Part shown: in pieces, positions 39,047-49,957 of the stretch
How positions within the stretch are numbered: position 1 is the stretch's first letter
Layout: every line of letters begins with the position of its first letter
NCBI GenBank assembly: GCA_035772405.1
Contig: JAYKKM010000049.1
Span: 146,501 to 210,500 of the forward strand
Reading direction: 5' to 3'
DNA from: Chrysogorgia sp. JL179-B06
Lineage: Eukaryota; Cnidaria; Anthozoa; Scleralcyonacea; Chrysogorgiidae
DNA: 64,000 bases
Notes under the pieces: generated by a model
The model's input: only the letters and a program-made list of their open reading frames with translations
Told to the model about the DNA's origin: nothing
Databases searched by the model: none
Translations under genes and position numbers: made by a program

Positions 39047-39547
39047 TTAAAGTGCCTATCACCCAAAACTTTTTATTGTCTTATTTGCAAGAACTTTTAA
39101 AATGATAAAGTAACTTCTATTGAAGATTTTCGTTTTTTCGCTTTCTTTTTGAGATATTTCAGTTTGTTTGATATGCAAATGCATGAAAATGCCTCGAAGT
39201 ACGTCACACATACATAATGACTTATCAGAGGATGTTATGTATCTTTGCGTTCGTCAAATAAAAACACTAAAGTGTGAATAACACGTGTGCATGTTTCTCC
39301 CACAATACCAAACTACACGATTTTTAAGGATTTCGTTCGAGAATGAAAGATATACATAACATTCTCGGATAAGTCATTATGCATGTGTGACGTACTTCGA
39401 GGCATTTTCAGGCATTTGCATATCAAACAAACTGAAATATCTCAAAAAGAAAGCAAAGAAACGAAAATCTTCAATAGAAGTTACTTTATCATTTTAAAAG
39501 TTCTTGCAAATAAGACAATAAAAAGTTTTGGGTGATAGGCACTTTAA
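39047..39547. mobile_element. TTAA-flanked palindromic MITE (AGTGCCTATCACCC ends)
   Basis: Near-perfect palindrome of about 500 bp with TTAA borders; arms share GATTTTCGTTTTTTCGC and AATGATAAAGTAACTTCT. It is related to the elements at 31902 and 33864. Confidence 0.88.
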
Positions 39548-39830
39548 GATATTTTGTTCGATATAATAAAACACTTATTGGATTCATCTTCGCCCAATAT
39601 TACAAAATATTTAAGTCTCGATTTGCAATATTAGGCTCGACATTCGGTCTCGCCCAATATTGAATTATGTAATATTGGGATCAGAGGAATCCAATAATTA
39701 ATAATATTAACCCTCACCCTAATATTAACCCAGTTTTTAGTCTTTCTGCAGAACCATATTTTAAAGAATATTTTCTAGCGATCCCCTTTAAGAAATATCG
39801 ACACTTGTGGACATAACATCATTTGTGTCA

Positions 39831-39836
39831 TTTATT
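39831..39836 (-). promoter_or_regulatory. WDR91: AATAAA polyadenylation signal, WDR91
   Basis: AATAAA on the minus strand about 130 bases after the WDR91 stop codon, a plausible 3' end signal. Confidence 0.45.
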
Positions 39837-39965
39837 GACGTGGAATTTAAAATCGTTTTGACATTTTTTAAATTATTACCATTTCATACACTTTTCTTCT
39901 GTACAAATTATCACAAAAATTATTATAAAACAAAGCGAGCCTCTAATCATTATTTCCATAGATGA

Positions 39966-40121
39966 TTATTTCATCAGTGTCGTCAATCGAATAGGACCGT
40001 TCAAAGAACCGGTTAAACAGGTTAAGAAATCTCCCGCGGTGTTCCAGTCTACACTTGTCACGTGTGATTTGTGTTCAGCAATTGAAAAGACCTGGGAGAT
40101 GGTGTTGTCGCTTTTCTTGTA
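39966..40121 (-). CDS. WDR91: WDR91, terminal exon
   Basis: Minus-strand acceptor TTCTTCTTTGCAG, 51 codons plus TAA. YKKSDNTISQVFSIAEHKSH leads into the final WD40 blade SVDWNTAGDFLTCLTG. Confidence 0.88.
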   Translation of the reverse strand, partial: YKKSDNTISQVFSIAEHKSHVTSVDWNTAGDFLTCLTGSLNGPIRLTTLMK

Positions 40122-43100
40122 CTGCAAAGAAGAAGAAATATATCTTTAATATTCCATGGTTTGGCGATGGATTTACGGTGGATTTCCATGGTTTGGATAT
40201 ACGGACATGTATTTTCCCAGCCCTGAAACGCCAGGGTGAGGGAAAATGCGAGAAACAAGTAAAATGGCTGCCCGTATTATCTGCCAAACCATTGAATGAG
40301 ATATGTATTATATGACTCTTGCTGGGATCTCAACATCAAGGCGCCAACTCGACAGTTTGGGGCTGTTTACATGAATCCGGAGTGAATTCATACTGGTTCT
40401 GTTAAAATCCCTTTAGGTGTTTACATGAATCCGGAATGAGATGCAGCTCAATCCGGATTGAGTTAATTCCAGATCTCATTCCCGATTGAGTTTCATTGAA
40501 ATTTCATCCCGGTGTCATGTAAAGGCGGTGCGAGATTTCATTCCGGAATAAAAAATGCGGCCTAGAAGACTGAAACGAACAACACATGCGTGCTTTTAAC
40601 ATTTATAGACGACAATTTGCAGCTAGAGACAGGAATTGTGTTCAATATAAATAGCTCTTTTTAATTGTCGACGACGTTATAAATTAAGGTAAATTAAAGG
40701 CTTGTTTACTGGCGACCGCATCGATTATCGTTGCTAGTAATACCTTTCCCCTTTTCTTTATGTTTATTCTTCAACAAATTATCAGTTTAAGGCACATGTT
40801 GAAATGTACAAGCTCAGAAATCGTTGAAAGAAACATACCCGCGGTTAACCCGCCATAATGTTATTGATAGCCATCTTGAAATTTCAGATTTCGCGCGATT
40901 ACTTTGTCAGAATTAAAAAAATAAATACGTGAAAGTTTAGTTCTTCAATGTCGCCAATTATTAACGAACAGTTTGCGTCGGCCATTTTAGTTTTGAGTTT
41001 CAGCTATATGTGAAGAAGATTGTAACCAATAAATTATACCCAATAAGTTGGATTGTTAGCACATGCGTGTAACAGTCAATTACTAGTCCCACATGCTTAG
41101 TCTCTCTCACAAGTCTACTACTAGAGGAGTGGGATAGGGTTAGAAAATTCGTTACGCGCTTACAATCCAATAACTTATTGGGTACAATTCTAAAATAATG
41201 CCAATAATTTATTGGTTACAACGGGCGAAACGGCTGGCAATTGAAAAGAAACCTAGGCTGAACATGGAGTTTGAACCGTCGATCAAACGCCTAAAATACC
41301 TTTTTGGCGGCGTCTAGGAGCATATTAAAATAAGAGCATGAGATACTATAAAACTATTAACATTTCTAAACATAATGTTATGTATTTGCACTCGGTAATT
41401 CCAAATCTGTTTTCAGAATTGAAAACGGTTAAATATTGACCGAGATAACGTTCAAAATAATATACGACGAAGCGGCCGCCTGATTGCCGATTAATTTCTA
41501 AAGTACATAAATAGGTTTTGTACGAAGGGTGTGCACGTTCTCGAAATATAATAGATACGTATGTTATGTATTTAATCTCGGTAATTCCAAATCTGTTTTC
41601 AGAATTGAAATTGAGTAAATATTGGCCGAGATAACGTTCAAAATCCACAACGAACGGCCTAGTTTGCAATTTGTGAACCAGTGATGGGGAAAATCCCGCA
41701 GGGGGTTAGGATGAAGCTCTAGGGGGGATATAACAGGTTATTGGGCGGGGGGATATAACAGGTTATTGGGCGAGGGGTTATTGTGGATACGTATTTCTAG
41801 TATTATAGAGTATGCCACGCTACCATCCCAAAACTAGCCCGAGTTAACGCCTAGCGGGCGTCTTGTTAGCTTTTTAAAAGACAACTGGGTTGTGACGACG
41901 AAGTGACGACGAACCAGTGTTCGCCAGTAACGAAGTAAATTTACTTCGTTACTTTACTTAAGTAAAAAAAATCAGTATTTACTTGTAACGAAGTATATTT
42001 TTCAACAAATACTTTTTACTTGTAACGAAGTAAATTTTTTGTTAAATATTTACTTTTTAACTTCGTTACTTTTTGTTTTATCGGCAAAGTAAAAAAAGAA
42101 ATTCGGAACGCGGAGTCGCGAAATACTCGGTCCACTATATCCATCCGCTGGAGATCTAGAGTGGAGAAATTGCGTGAAGTTGGTTTTGCATGTGCACGTG
42201 ATTGGCAAGATTTTCAGGCCATACTTTTACTTTTACTTAAGTATAAAATGAGGAGTTACTTTTTACTTTTACTTAAGTACAAAATATCAGTACTTTGCTG
42301 AACACTGCGACGAACCTTGTAAATGATGCCCGAGTTTGGTGAACATGTTATTAGATGTTCTCCATGACCATCAAATGTGAACAATCGACTAAACAAAGCA
42401 TGTTTGGTACGTCCTGACAGCAAGCTCTCGTGAGGACCACTCATTCCTTTGTGTGTCGCTAACGTTGCTGTTTTTAAACCCATCTTTCGTAAACTCCACT
42501 GTAGAAACTAGAAAGAGACATGGTATATATACTGAACTTTAATATAAAGATTATGTATGCTATTCTATAGTTAGCAAGTCAGTAAAACAAACACAGGATT
42601 CCCTATATGTACAGCAGTTCATGTCGTGACGTTAAAATGCCACCTCGAATTGTTCGACTTTAAACTGAAATAACGTTAGGATTAGGGTTTGATTTTGGGT
42701 AAGGGTTATTATTATTATTGGGGTTAGGGTTAGACTAGTTCTTGAAAATGAGAAGGTCCTTTTGAGTTATCCCTTTTAGCCTTCACCTTCGTCCCAATGG
42801 GCGTACACATCGTCCAGCGGTACACTACACATGGTATGGTTAATACTTCATCTTGCAGAGATATAGCGAACCCCTAATCCTAATCTCTTGTTTAGTAGTA
42901 TGGGTTCGCTATATCCTGCAAGATGAAGTACTTACCATGGTATTACAGTAATTGAATATAGTAAAGTGAAAATGTGGCGAACTTATAATAATAATAATAA
43001 CATAATAGGGCATTAACTAGGATTATTATATGGCACAAGCTACTTCCGGTGAAATTGCGTGCTCTGATTGGCTGAGACACGTCACGTGCCAGTCCGTTAT

Positions 43101-44333
43101 TTCCACTGATATTTCCCGTAATGGACCGGATTACGGATTTTGTCAGCCATTTTGTTTACAAAGGAGCGAACAACGATCGGAAACTTTGAAAAGCAGCAAA
43201 AATTGAACGAATTTAGTAAATTAAGCACTAAATCATGTACGAGTCGGACGATGAACAATCTAAATGAGAGTTTTACTATCATGAAAGCAATAGAAGAACA
43301 AGAACAAGATTGAAAATGACGATTCTGTCAGTCAAAACGTATGTAAAGTATGTTGTTTAAAAAAGCTATGCCATATAATAAACCTCTTATTAACCTCGAC
43401 CGCTTGGTCATTACGGAAAAATATCAGACCTCGGTCTTTTATGTACGAACCTCGCCCTGCGGGCTCTGTCCGTACTGTCAAGACCTCGGTCTGATATTTT
43501 CCCGTAATGACCGCGCTCGCGTACAGATATCTTAAAAAACCTCTTACATCAAATGATGTATAAAACCTACGAATCAAGGGGCTAGTCATAAATAATAATA
43601 CAAATACGGCTTACTGGTCCTGATCTTAACATTGAGATGGTACTTGGAAAAAAAACTGCGTTTGAATTTAAACAAAGTCCAAGTGTTCTTAGTATTATAA
43701 CTATGGGGTTAAATATTGGAGACTGAGTTAAATGTTCCAAGATTTCTAGCAACGAAATACGGACATTTCGAGCGGAGCCGTTCATCAGAGTAAAAACGTG
43801 ATGAAATAAAATAGATATGGTTTATATATGCCAAAAGGTGACGTAAGTTGAAAGTAGCCAATCAAATGCACGGGAGATAAACAAACTGATAATTAATGAG
43901 ATGCGAAAATGTTAAATCATTTGCTATTTTTACAGTCGACAGCAAACAGACTGAGGGTCCGGAGGGAGAACTAGTCAATGGTGTAATGGCAGGATTATTA
44001 TACTCAAGGGTCAATGGGTTTGAACCGAGGAATATCATTAAGGCGCTGTTACACTGTGCAATTCTTCATGCAACTTGTCTCGCAACACTGATCTAGAGGC
44101 ATGTTAAGTAAGAAAAAGGTCAGCAGAGTGCAATGTGGGCCCATGCTTGCATTTATATTGAAAAATTGCACAGTGTAACAGCGCCTTTAGAAGTATGAAG
44201 TTGATCGTCCTATTACTCACCGTGTTATCTCTACCCATACTGAACACAGATGTTTCATCAACACTAAACTGTACAGAGTTCACTTGTCCAACATGCGCAT
44301 TCCAACTCATCAGGCAATCATACGATCGCGTAT
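39966..44333 (-). CDS. WDR91: WDR91 orthologue, last three exons (WD40 C-terminus)
   Basis: Exons in gene order: 44333-44221, 42498-42316, 40121-39966; phases agree (0/0) and the stop is TAA at 39968-39966. The joined peptide (about 149 residues) follows human WDR91 as I remember it: SWNAHVGQVNSVQFSVDETS against [40 protein letters not shown] against [20 protein letters not shown], and SVDWNTAGDFLTCLTGSLNG with LTTLMK at the end against [20 protein letters not shown]. WDR91 is a Rab7 effector that lowers endosomal PI3P and promotes endosome maturation. Only the final WD40 repeats are here; the coiled-coil region and earlier blades were not found up to 46560, and copy B follows. Confidence 0.87.
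40345..40560. repeat. repeat with TTTACATGAATCCGGA motifs
   Basis: GTTTACATGAATCCGGA occurs twice and is partly mirrored by TCATGTAAAG and CATTCCGGAATAAA; probably a diverged MITE in a WDR91 intron. Confidence 0.5.
41029..41224. mobile_element. palindromic MITE, about 195 bp
   Basis: Inverted termini TTGTAACCAATAAATTA; arms share CCCAATAAGTTGGATTGT. Confidence 0.8.
41380..41655 (-). repeat. two units of the 183-bp repeat, inverted
   Basis: Same core as the array at 128-735, on the minus strand. The 107-residue frame that crosses it is repetitive and not a gene. Confidence 0.8.
41915..42307. mobile_element. hAT-like MITE with 8-bp target-site duplication
   Basis: Termini CAGTGTTCGCCAGTAACGAA and (inverted) CAGTGTTCAGCAAAGTAC. 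Both flanks are CGACGAAC (41907-41914, 42308-42315), an exact 8-bp duplication. The interior is rich in TTTACTTAAGTA and GTAACGAAGTA motifs. It lies in a WDR91 intron 8 bp from the donor. Confidence 0.88.
42316..42498 (-). CDS. WDR91: WDR91, penultimate exon
   Basis: Minus-strand acceptor TAGTTTCTACAG, donor AAG|GTTCGT, 61 codons. WSLRKMGLKTATLATHKGMS matches WDR91 [20 protein letters not shown]; the exon ends in SGIIYK against GGVIYK. A hAT-like element sits 8 bp beyond the donor. Confidence 0.88.
42830..42942. repeat. foldback element in WDR91 intron
   Basis: GATATAGCGAACCC and AATACTTCATCTTGCAG pair with their inverted copies 30 bp away. Confidence 0.75.
43407..43512. repeat. short palindrome in WDR91 intron
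   Basis: GGTCATTACGGAAAAATATC and CAGACCTCGGTC pair with inverted copies around a CCCTGCGGGC loop. The frames on both strands are by-products. Confidence 0.75.
44039..44188. mobile_element. MITE with AAGGCGCTGTTACACTGTGC ends
   Basis: Inverted termini of about 25 bp; it ends 33 bp from the donor of the WDR91 exon at 44221. Confidence 0.75.
44221..44333 (-). CDS. WDR91: WDR91, WD40-blade exon
   Basis: Minus-strand acceptor TTTTTTTAAG, donor ACG|GTGAGT. YDCLMSWNAHVGQVNSVQFS is a clear WD40 blade start. Its first codon needs one base from an upstream exon not present here. Confidence 0.85.
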
Positions 44334-44412
44334 CTTAAAAAAACAAAGTGATCAAGCGAGGTTAAACAATTGCGCCAAATACATCCGGGAATACTGTGCA
44401 TCTATGCACATT

Positions 44413-44697
44413 AGGGATGGACAATTAGATTTTTGAGTGGGGGGTTGGGCAAATACCAAAAAAAAATTCGAGCAGAACTTTAACCAAGGAAAAAAATATC
44501 TTGCACAAGAAAACTACAGGAAAAAAAAATCGTGCAAAGCGCCATGGTTTTGATACTATGTCATATATTCGAAGAAAAAATATCCTGCAAGCGAATCATG
44601 GGGAAAAAAAATCCTGTACATCTTCGCCCGACAAAAAAATATCATGCACGAAAAAATTGCCCAACCCCCCCCCTCAAAAATCTAATGGTCCATCCCT
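44413..44697. mobile_element. MITE with AGGGATGGACAATTAGATT ends
   Basis: About 40-bp inverted termini containing TTTTTGAGTGGGGGGTTGGG; A-rich interior. Confidence 0.8.
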
Positions 44698-44699
44698 TA

Positions 44700-45649
44700 G
44701 GTTTACACACTGCGATTAATCTGGCCGATTTATGGATTAGATGTACGGTAACTAAAGAAATAGGAAGAGTAAGGATTATGAGCCTACAAATCATTCCGCT
44801 GACAAATCGGCCCGATTAATCGGACTTGGGGCTATTGTTTCGTGGACATTGAAGTGCATTACCTCATTGCCATGCACGCCGCATTGTATTGTTTATTTTG
44901 TTCTGTATTGTATTGTGCCAAGTATTCAGCTGTGCCGAGCGGAGATTTAAATTTGACTACAAGCACGTCAAATATAAACCACAGTATTTTGGGCTCACTT
45001 TTCGAGAATTTTTGTAACAAGGCCTTATTCAAAATGACAGTCAATATTAAGATTATAGTGCCTATAACGCTAAATACGATATGACTTATAATACATTCTA
45101 CATGAAGTGGATAGTTGAATGCAAAAATGTTTTATGATTTGAGCTTTGCGTTGATGTTCTATATTTATAAAGGTTTGTTTGACTATGCTAATGACTGTGA
45201 CGTCAAATCAGTCCGCGGAGCTAGGGGGGGGGGTGTGGGGGGTGCGACACCCTCCCAAAAATCTTTATACGAGTTTCAGTCGGCAGAAGTTATATTTTAG
45301 TCGGCAGAAATTATATTTTAGACGTGTTCGATTTAACACGGGCAAGTAGAAACATTAACGTTTAGCACTTATCAGTTTAAATTAATTAAAACTACCAAAT
45401 TTAAGACTCACAAATCTAATGTTGATATTAAATGTTTTGTTTATATGTTATCATGTTTTCATTTGGTATTGAGAGTGCGTTATTAACGTATAGGACTAAC
45501 TAACCATTTCACCAGCTGACCACGGTTATTTTAGTAGGCACCCAACGGAAAGACAATATTTTGCAGTGGCGGATCCAAAACCGCGAAAACAAGTGTTTTC
45601 TGTTTTTTTACCATGTCAAGACGAAGAAGTCGGAGTGATAAATGCAATA
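44700..45649. other. no gene recognised
   Basis: AT-rich sequence with a small inverted repeat (CGATTAATCTGGCCGATTTA, 44715-44823) and a G-rich patch at 45217-45245. No WDR91 exon was found here despite being expected upstream on the minus strand. Confidence 0.5.
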
Positions 45650-45990
45650 TTATATGACCGATTTGTTTTGGTAGCTTATCCAATTTTCATTGCAAAAGCC
45701 AGTTTGCATGCACTCATAGATATTTTAACATGGATTCCAAGATAAAACGATGGACCTTTTCAGATGCCTAAAGGCTAAAGTGTATATATTTGTTCTGTAC
45801 TACATCTGAGTTTATATTAAAGTGTTTCATATATCTTGATGCCCCTTTGTAATCGTGCATTTTTAGCAATGGCGTGGTGGCCTAATTTCGCAAAAATTCT
45901 TATCAGAAATCACCGGAAAAGCACTTCTGCGCTTTGCAAAATTAAAAATTTTCCAGGGGAGCATGCCCCCTAGTGGGTTCGCGGCGTGGC
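45650..45990 (+). repeat. dispersed repeat, copy 2
   Basis: Matches 12258-12565 including ATTAAAAATTTTCC and CCCTAGTGGGTTCG. Confidence 0.8.
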
Positions 45991-46324
45991 CCCCCTTTCG
46001 AACAACCGTGGATCCGCCACAGTGCCACTGTTTTGACAAGCTTCGATCGATAGGATGTAGTCGGTACAAGCTAGTGCGTCAGTCGGTCGAAGTGAGCTTA
46101 CACCCCCCTGTAAAATTTTCTGAGTACGGCCCTGATTCTGCTGCTAAGAAATTTGACCCAATTCAAACATGGATGATATACTTGAACGCTATACTAGAGA
46201 TTTTATCAACTTTTTCACGCAAATCCGCAACCGATCTGTCACATGGAAAGCAGAAAAGAAAGACAAATTCCTAGTGATTTGACGTCACACTCATTAGCAT
46301 TTCTGTCAAACAAACCTTTATAGC

Positions 46325-46577
46325 ACATCAAACACTGATCTCTAAATAAAGACTGGATCGAGCAACTATTGTTCAGAAAATGAAGCCGAAAGTGTGCCAT
46401 TACTGAGGGACCAACTGAGAATCCTATGAGGTTTTTTGATGGTTTATGTGCTCTTACCATCTACAAAATAAAATAATATTACTAATATTACTATAAAGAG
46501 GACCAGAAAACATTTTTCAAATTACTGGGTAAAATGATTCATCGCCTACCTACAGATTTACTGCGACTTTGGTCCCT
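46325..46577 (+). repeat. dispersed repeat, copy 2
   Basis: Matches 36990-37240 and runs straight into the polypyrimidine tract. Confidence 0.85.
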
Positions 46578-48215
46578 TAGGTTTGCTTTGCTTTCCTTTG
46601 CTTTCCTTTCTTTCCTTTGCTTTCCTTTCCATTCCTTCCTTTCCTTTCCTTTCTTTGCTTTGCTTTGCTTTCCATTGCTTCCATTCCTTCCTTTCCTTTC
46701 CTTTCCTTCCTTCCTTTCCTTTCCTTCCTTTCCTTCCTTTCCTTTCCTTCCTTTCCTTTCCTTTCCTTCCTTTCCTTTCCTTCCTTTCCTTCCTTTCCTT
46801 CCCTTCCTTTCCTTCCTTTCCTTCCCTTCCTTTCCTTCCTTTCCTTCCTTTCCTTTCCTTTCTTTGCTTTGCTTTGCTTTCCATTCCTTCCTTTCCTTCC
46901 TTTCCTTTCCTTCCCTTCCTTTCCTTCCTTTCCTTTCCTTCCTTTCCTTTCCTTTTCCTTCCTTTCCTTCCTTTCCTTTCCTTCCTTTCCTTCCTTTCCT
47001 TCCTTTCCTTTCCTTCCTTTCCTTCCTTTCCTTTCCTTTGCTTCCTTTCCTTCCTTTCCTTTCCTTCCTTTCGTTCCTTCCCTTCCTTTCCTTTCCTTCC
47101 TTTCCTTCCTTTCCTTCCCTTCCTTTCCTTTCTTCCCTTCCTTTCCTTTCCCTTCCTTTCCTTCCTTCCCTGCCTTTCCTTTCTTCCTTTTCCTTCCTTT
47201 CTTCCTTTTCCTTCCTTTCCTTTCTTTCCCTTTCCTTCCTTTCGTTTCCTTCCTTTCCTTTCCTTTCCTTTCCTTCCTTTCCTTCCTTTCCTTTTCCTTT
47301 CTTTCCCTTTCTTTCCCTTTCCTTCCCTGCCTTTCCTTTCTTCCTTTTCCTTCCTTTTCCTTTCGTTTCCTTCCTTTCCTTTCCTTCCTTTCCTTTCCTT
47401 CCTTTCCTTTCTTTCCCTTCCTTCCTTCCTTCCTTTCCTTCCTTCCTTTCCTTTCCTTCCTTTCCTTCCTTCCTTCCTTTTCCTTTCCTTCCTTTCCTTT
47501 CCTTTCCTTCCTTTCCTTCCCTTCCTTTCCTTTCCTTTCTTTCCTTTCCTTCCTTTCCTTCCTTTCCTTCCTTCCTTTCCTTCCTTTCCTTCCTTTCCTT
47601 CCCTTCCTTTCCTTTCCTTCCTTTCCTTCCTTTCCTTTCCTTCCTTCCCTTCCTTTCCTTTCCTTCCTTTCCTTCCCTTCCTTTCCTTCCCTTCCTTTCC
47701 TTTCCTTTCTTTCCTTTCCTTCCTTTCCTTCCTTTCCTTCCTTTCCTTTCCTTCCTTCCTTTCCTTTCCTTCCTTTCCTTTCCTTTCCTTCCTTTCCTTC
47801 CTTTCCTTCCCTTCCTTTCCTTTCCTTCCCTTCCTTTCCTTCCTTTCCTTTCCGTCCTTCTTTCCTTCCTTTCCTTTCCTTCCTTCCTTTCCTTTCCTTT
47901 CCTTCCTTTCCTTCCTTTCCTTCCTTTCCTTCCTTCCCTTCCTTTCCTTTCCTTTCCTTCCTTTCCTTTCCTTCCTTTCCGTCCTTCTTTCCTTCCTTTC
48001 CTTTCCTTCCTTTCCTTCCTTTCCTTCCTTTCCTTCCTTCCCTTCCTTTCCTTTCCTTTCCTTCCCTTCCTTTCCTTCCTTTCCTCCCTTTCCTTCCTTT
48101 CCTTCCTTTCCTTTCCTTCCTTTCCTTTCCTTCCTTTCCTTTCCTTTCCCTTCCTTCCTTCCTTCCTTTCCTTCCTTCCTTTCCTTTCCTTCCCTTCCTT
48201 CCTTCCTTCCTTTCC
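46575..48215. repeat. polypyrimidine (CCTTT/CCTTC)n tract, about 1.65 kb
   Basis: Nearly pure C/T on the plus strand. It aligns at its right end (TTGCCTCATTTCATT) with 15513-15530 of copy A and so marks the left edge of the duplicated block. The frames of 540-640 residues across it are not genes. Confidence 0.95.
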
Positions 48216-48292
48216 TTGCCTCATTTCATTAAAAAAAATAATAATTTTTAAAATATTACTTCTTACCTGTAAAGTTCCAACGTTTGACGCAA

Positions 48293-48470
48293 TTTTTGAG
48301 GAGGTTTCCAACAAAGTTTTGTCGATTTTGTCCACCTTGGACAAAGATTTTCCTAGTTTTTTCTTCGTTTCTTATCTTATTAGTATTCATAGGGATGTAT
48401 GGCGCATACATCCCGCGGTACATCAAAGGAAACCGACTCAATGTAATAATAATAATAATAATTACTAATA
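48293..48470 (+). other. segment present only in copy B
   Basis: About 170 bp (GAGGAGGTTTCCAACAAAGT to an AATAATAAT run) is absent from copy A at 15590. The ATT/TAA-rich end suggests a LINE 3' tail. Confidence 0.55.
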
Positions 48471-48606
48471 AACATCTTACTCTTACGGTGACACGTTCTC
48501 AACTGAACCTCACCCAAATACAGTTCACTAGTTAAGTTTGCTAGTAGCTAGAGCACATGCACAGCATGGGCTCTGATTGGCTAATGTTAATATACTCAAC
48601 TAATAT

Positions 48607-49612
48607 GAATAACGTCACATTACCCACCTCACTAAATCATGAAGCTCCACTTTACATCAGCAATATGTTGGATATTCACTCTCCTTCTCGCAACCTGGAA
48701 AAATGTGTAAAAGCGATCAGAACTAGTTGGATGACTGAAGATAAGCTGCTACTCAATGACGACAAAACGGAAGTTTTGCTCATCGGGACACGGCAACAAC
48801 TAGCGAAAATCTCAGTCAATTGTATCAAGGTTGGCGAGGAGGATATTAACACAGTTTCTACAGCGCGTAATCTTGGAGCATGGTTTGACTCTTGTCTAGA
48901 TACGAACACCCATATTACGAAGACTTGTAGCAGTGCATTCTTCTACCTTTACAACATAAGGCGTATTAGGAAATATTTAAAAAGAGAAAGTACCGAAACA
49001 CTTATACATGCATTTATAACTAGCAGACTTGATTACTGCAATAGCCTGCTTTATGGCTTACCTGAATGCCAAGTCCATAAGTTACAGAGAGTAATGAATG
49101 CCTCTGCACGACTAGTTTTTTGCGCCACAAAATTCTGTCACATAACACCATTGCTGCATGAATTACACTGGCTACCTGTGCGTGCGCGCATTGAATTTAA
49201 GTTGTTACTGATTACGTTCAAAACTGTACATGGAATGGCTCCGGAATATTTGTGTGATTTATTAAGTATAAGTAAACCATCTGCTTACAATCTACGCCGC
49301 AATAATGATGGATTATTTTAGCCACTTGGTTATCGTGCTTTTATGTTTGCAGCTCCTAAACTTTGGAATTCTCTTCCGACAAAAATAAGAGAACTAGATA
49401 ACATTACAACTTTTAAAAGTAAGGTTAAGACATTTTTATTCTGCAGAACTTTTTAGTAAATATATGATGGATTATTTTGCATGTATATAATTTTAAATTG
49501 TAGTTCTCTTTTATTGGTATTACTACAATTACTATTCTATGTATTGTATTGAATATTTTATAGATATTTGCGCAATATAAATTTTAAATATTAATATTAA
49601 ATATTATTAACC
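48607..49612 (+). pseudogene. 5'-truncated non-LTR reverse transcriptase, copy B
   Basis: Same element as 15754-16765, with a few changes (KLLLNDD for KMLLNDD, EEDINT for EEVINT). It carries the identical in-frame TAG at 49319-49321, so the stop predates the split between copies. Confidence 0.88.
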
Positions 49613-49628
49613 TTAGATCAAGTTCCAA

Positions 49629-49712
49629 GTTTCTTCTAAGTTGACTCAAGTGGGAATTGAACTCACACCTTCAGGATTCCGGTCCGCTGCTTTGAACTAC
49701 CGCAGCAACTGG
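49629..49712 (-). mobile_element. tRNA-like sequence, copy B
   Basis: Copy of the 16788-16872 element lacking about 8 bp of the A-box region. Confidence 0.55.
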
Positions 49713-49733
49713 GAAGCATGAAGCACGAAGCCA

Positions 49734-49957
49734 TATATAAAAATCAAAACTTTTAATTTTAACTATTGATTTTGACTATCTTACTCTTAATTTTCCATTT
49801 TATCTACTAGTATTAATCTTTATCTTAGTATTGTATTCTTAGTTTAAACACAGGTCCTTGGTTGATAGCAGTATAAAAGTATATATATGTATATATGTAT
49901 CTTACCTCCCGTACTGAACAAGATATAACCTGTATAAAGATTGTTAATAATAATAAC
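49734..49957 (+). mobile_element. insertion present only in copy B, LINE-tail-like
   Basis: About 225 bp interrupts the sequence that is continuous in copy A at GAAGCC|ACGAAATAT. It ends CTGTATAAAGATTG followed by a TAATAATAA tail, as a 5'-truncated LINE would. Confidence 0.65.

Noticed and set aside
36160..39730. Telomere-like CCCTAA/TTAGGG motifs (36170-36240, 37600-37644, 38405-38470, 39705-39730, 42680-42740)
   Set aside because: Degenerate, short and interspersed with other sequence; no true telomeric array.
41346..41669. Minus-strand 107-codon frame with ERYLGQYL repeats
   Set aside because: It is the 183-bp dispersed repeat translated.
46534..48468. ORFs of 540-640 codons (SFLPFLSF; minus strand KERKGRKG)
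   Set aside because: Translation of a pure CCTTT/CCTTC tract in every frame.
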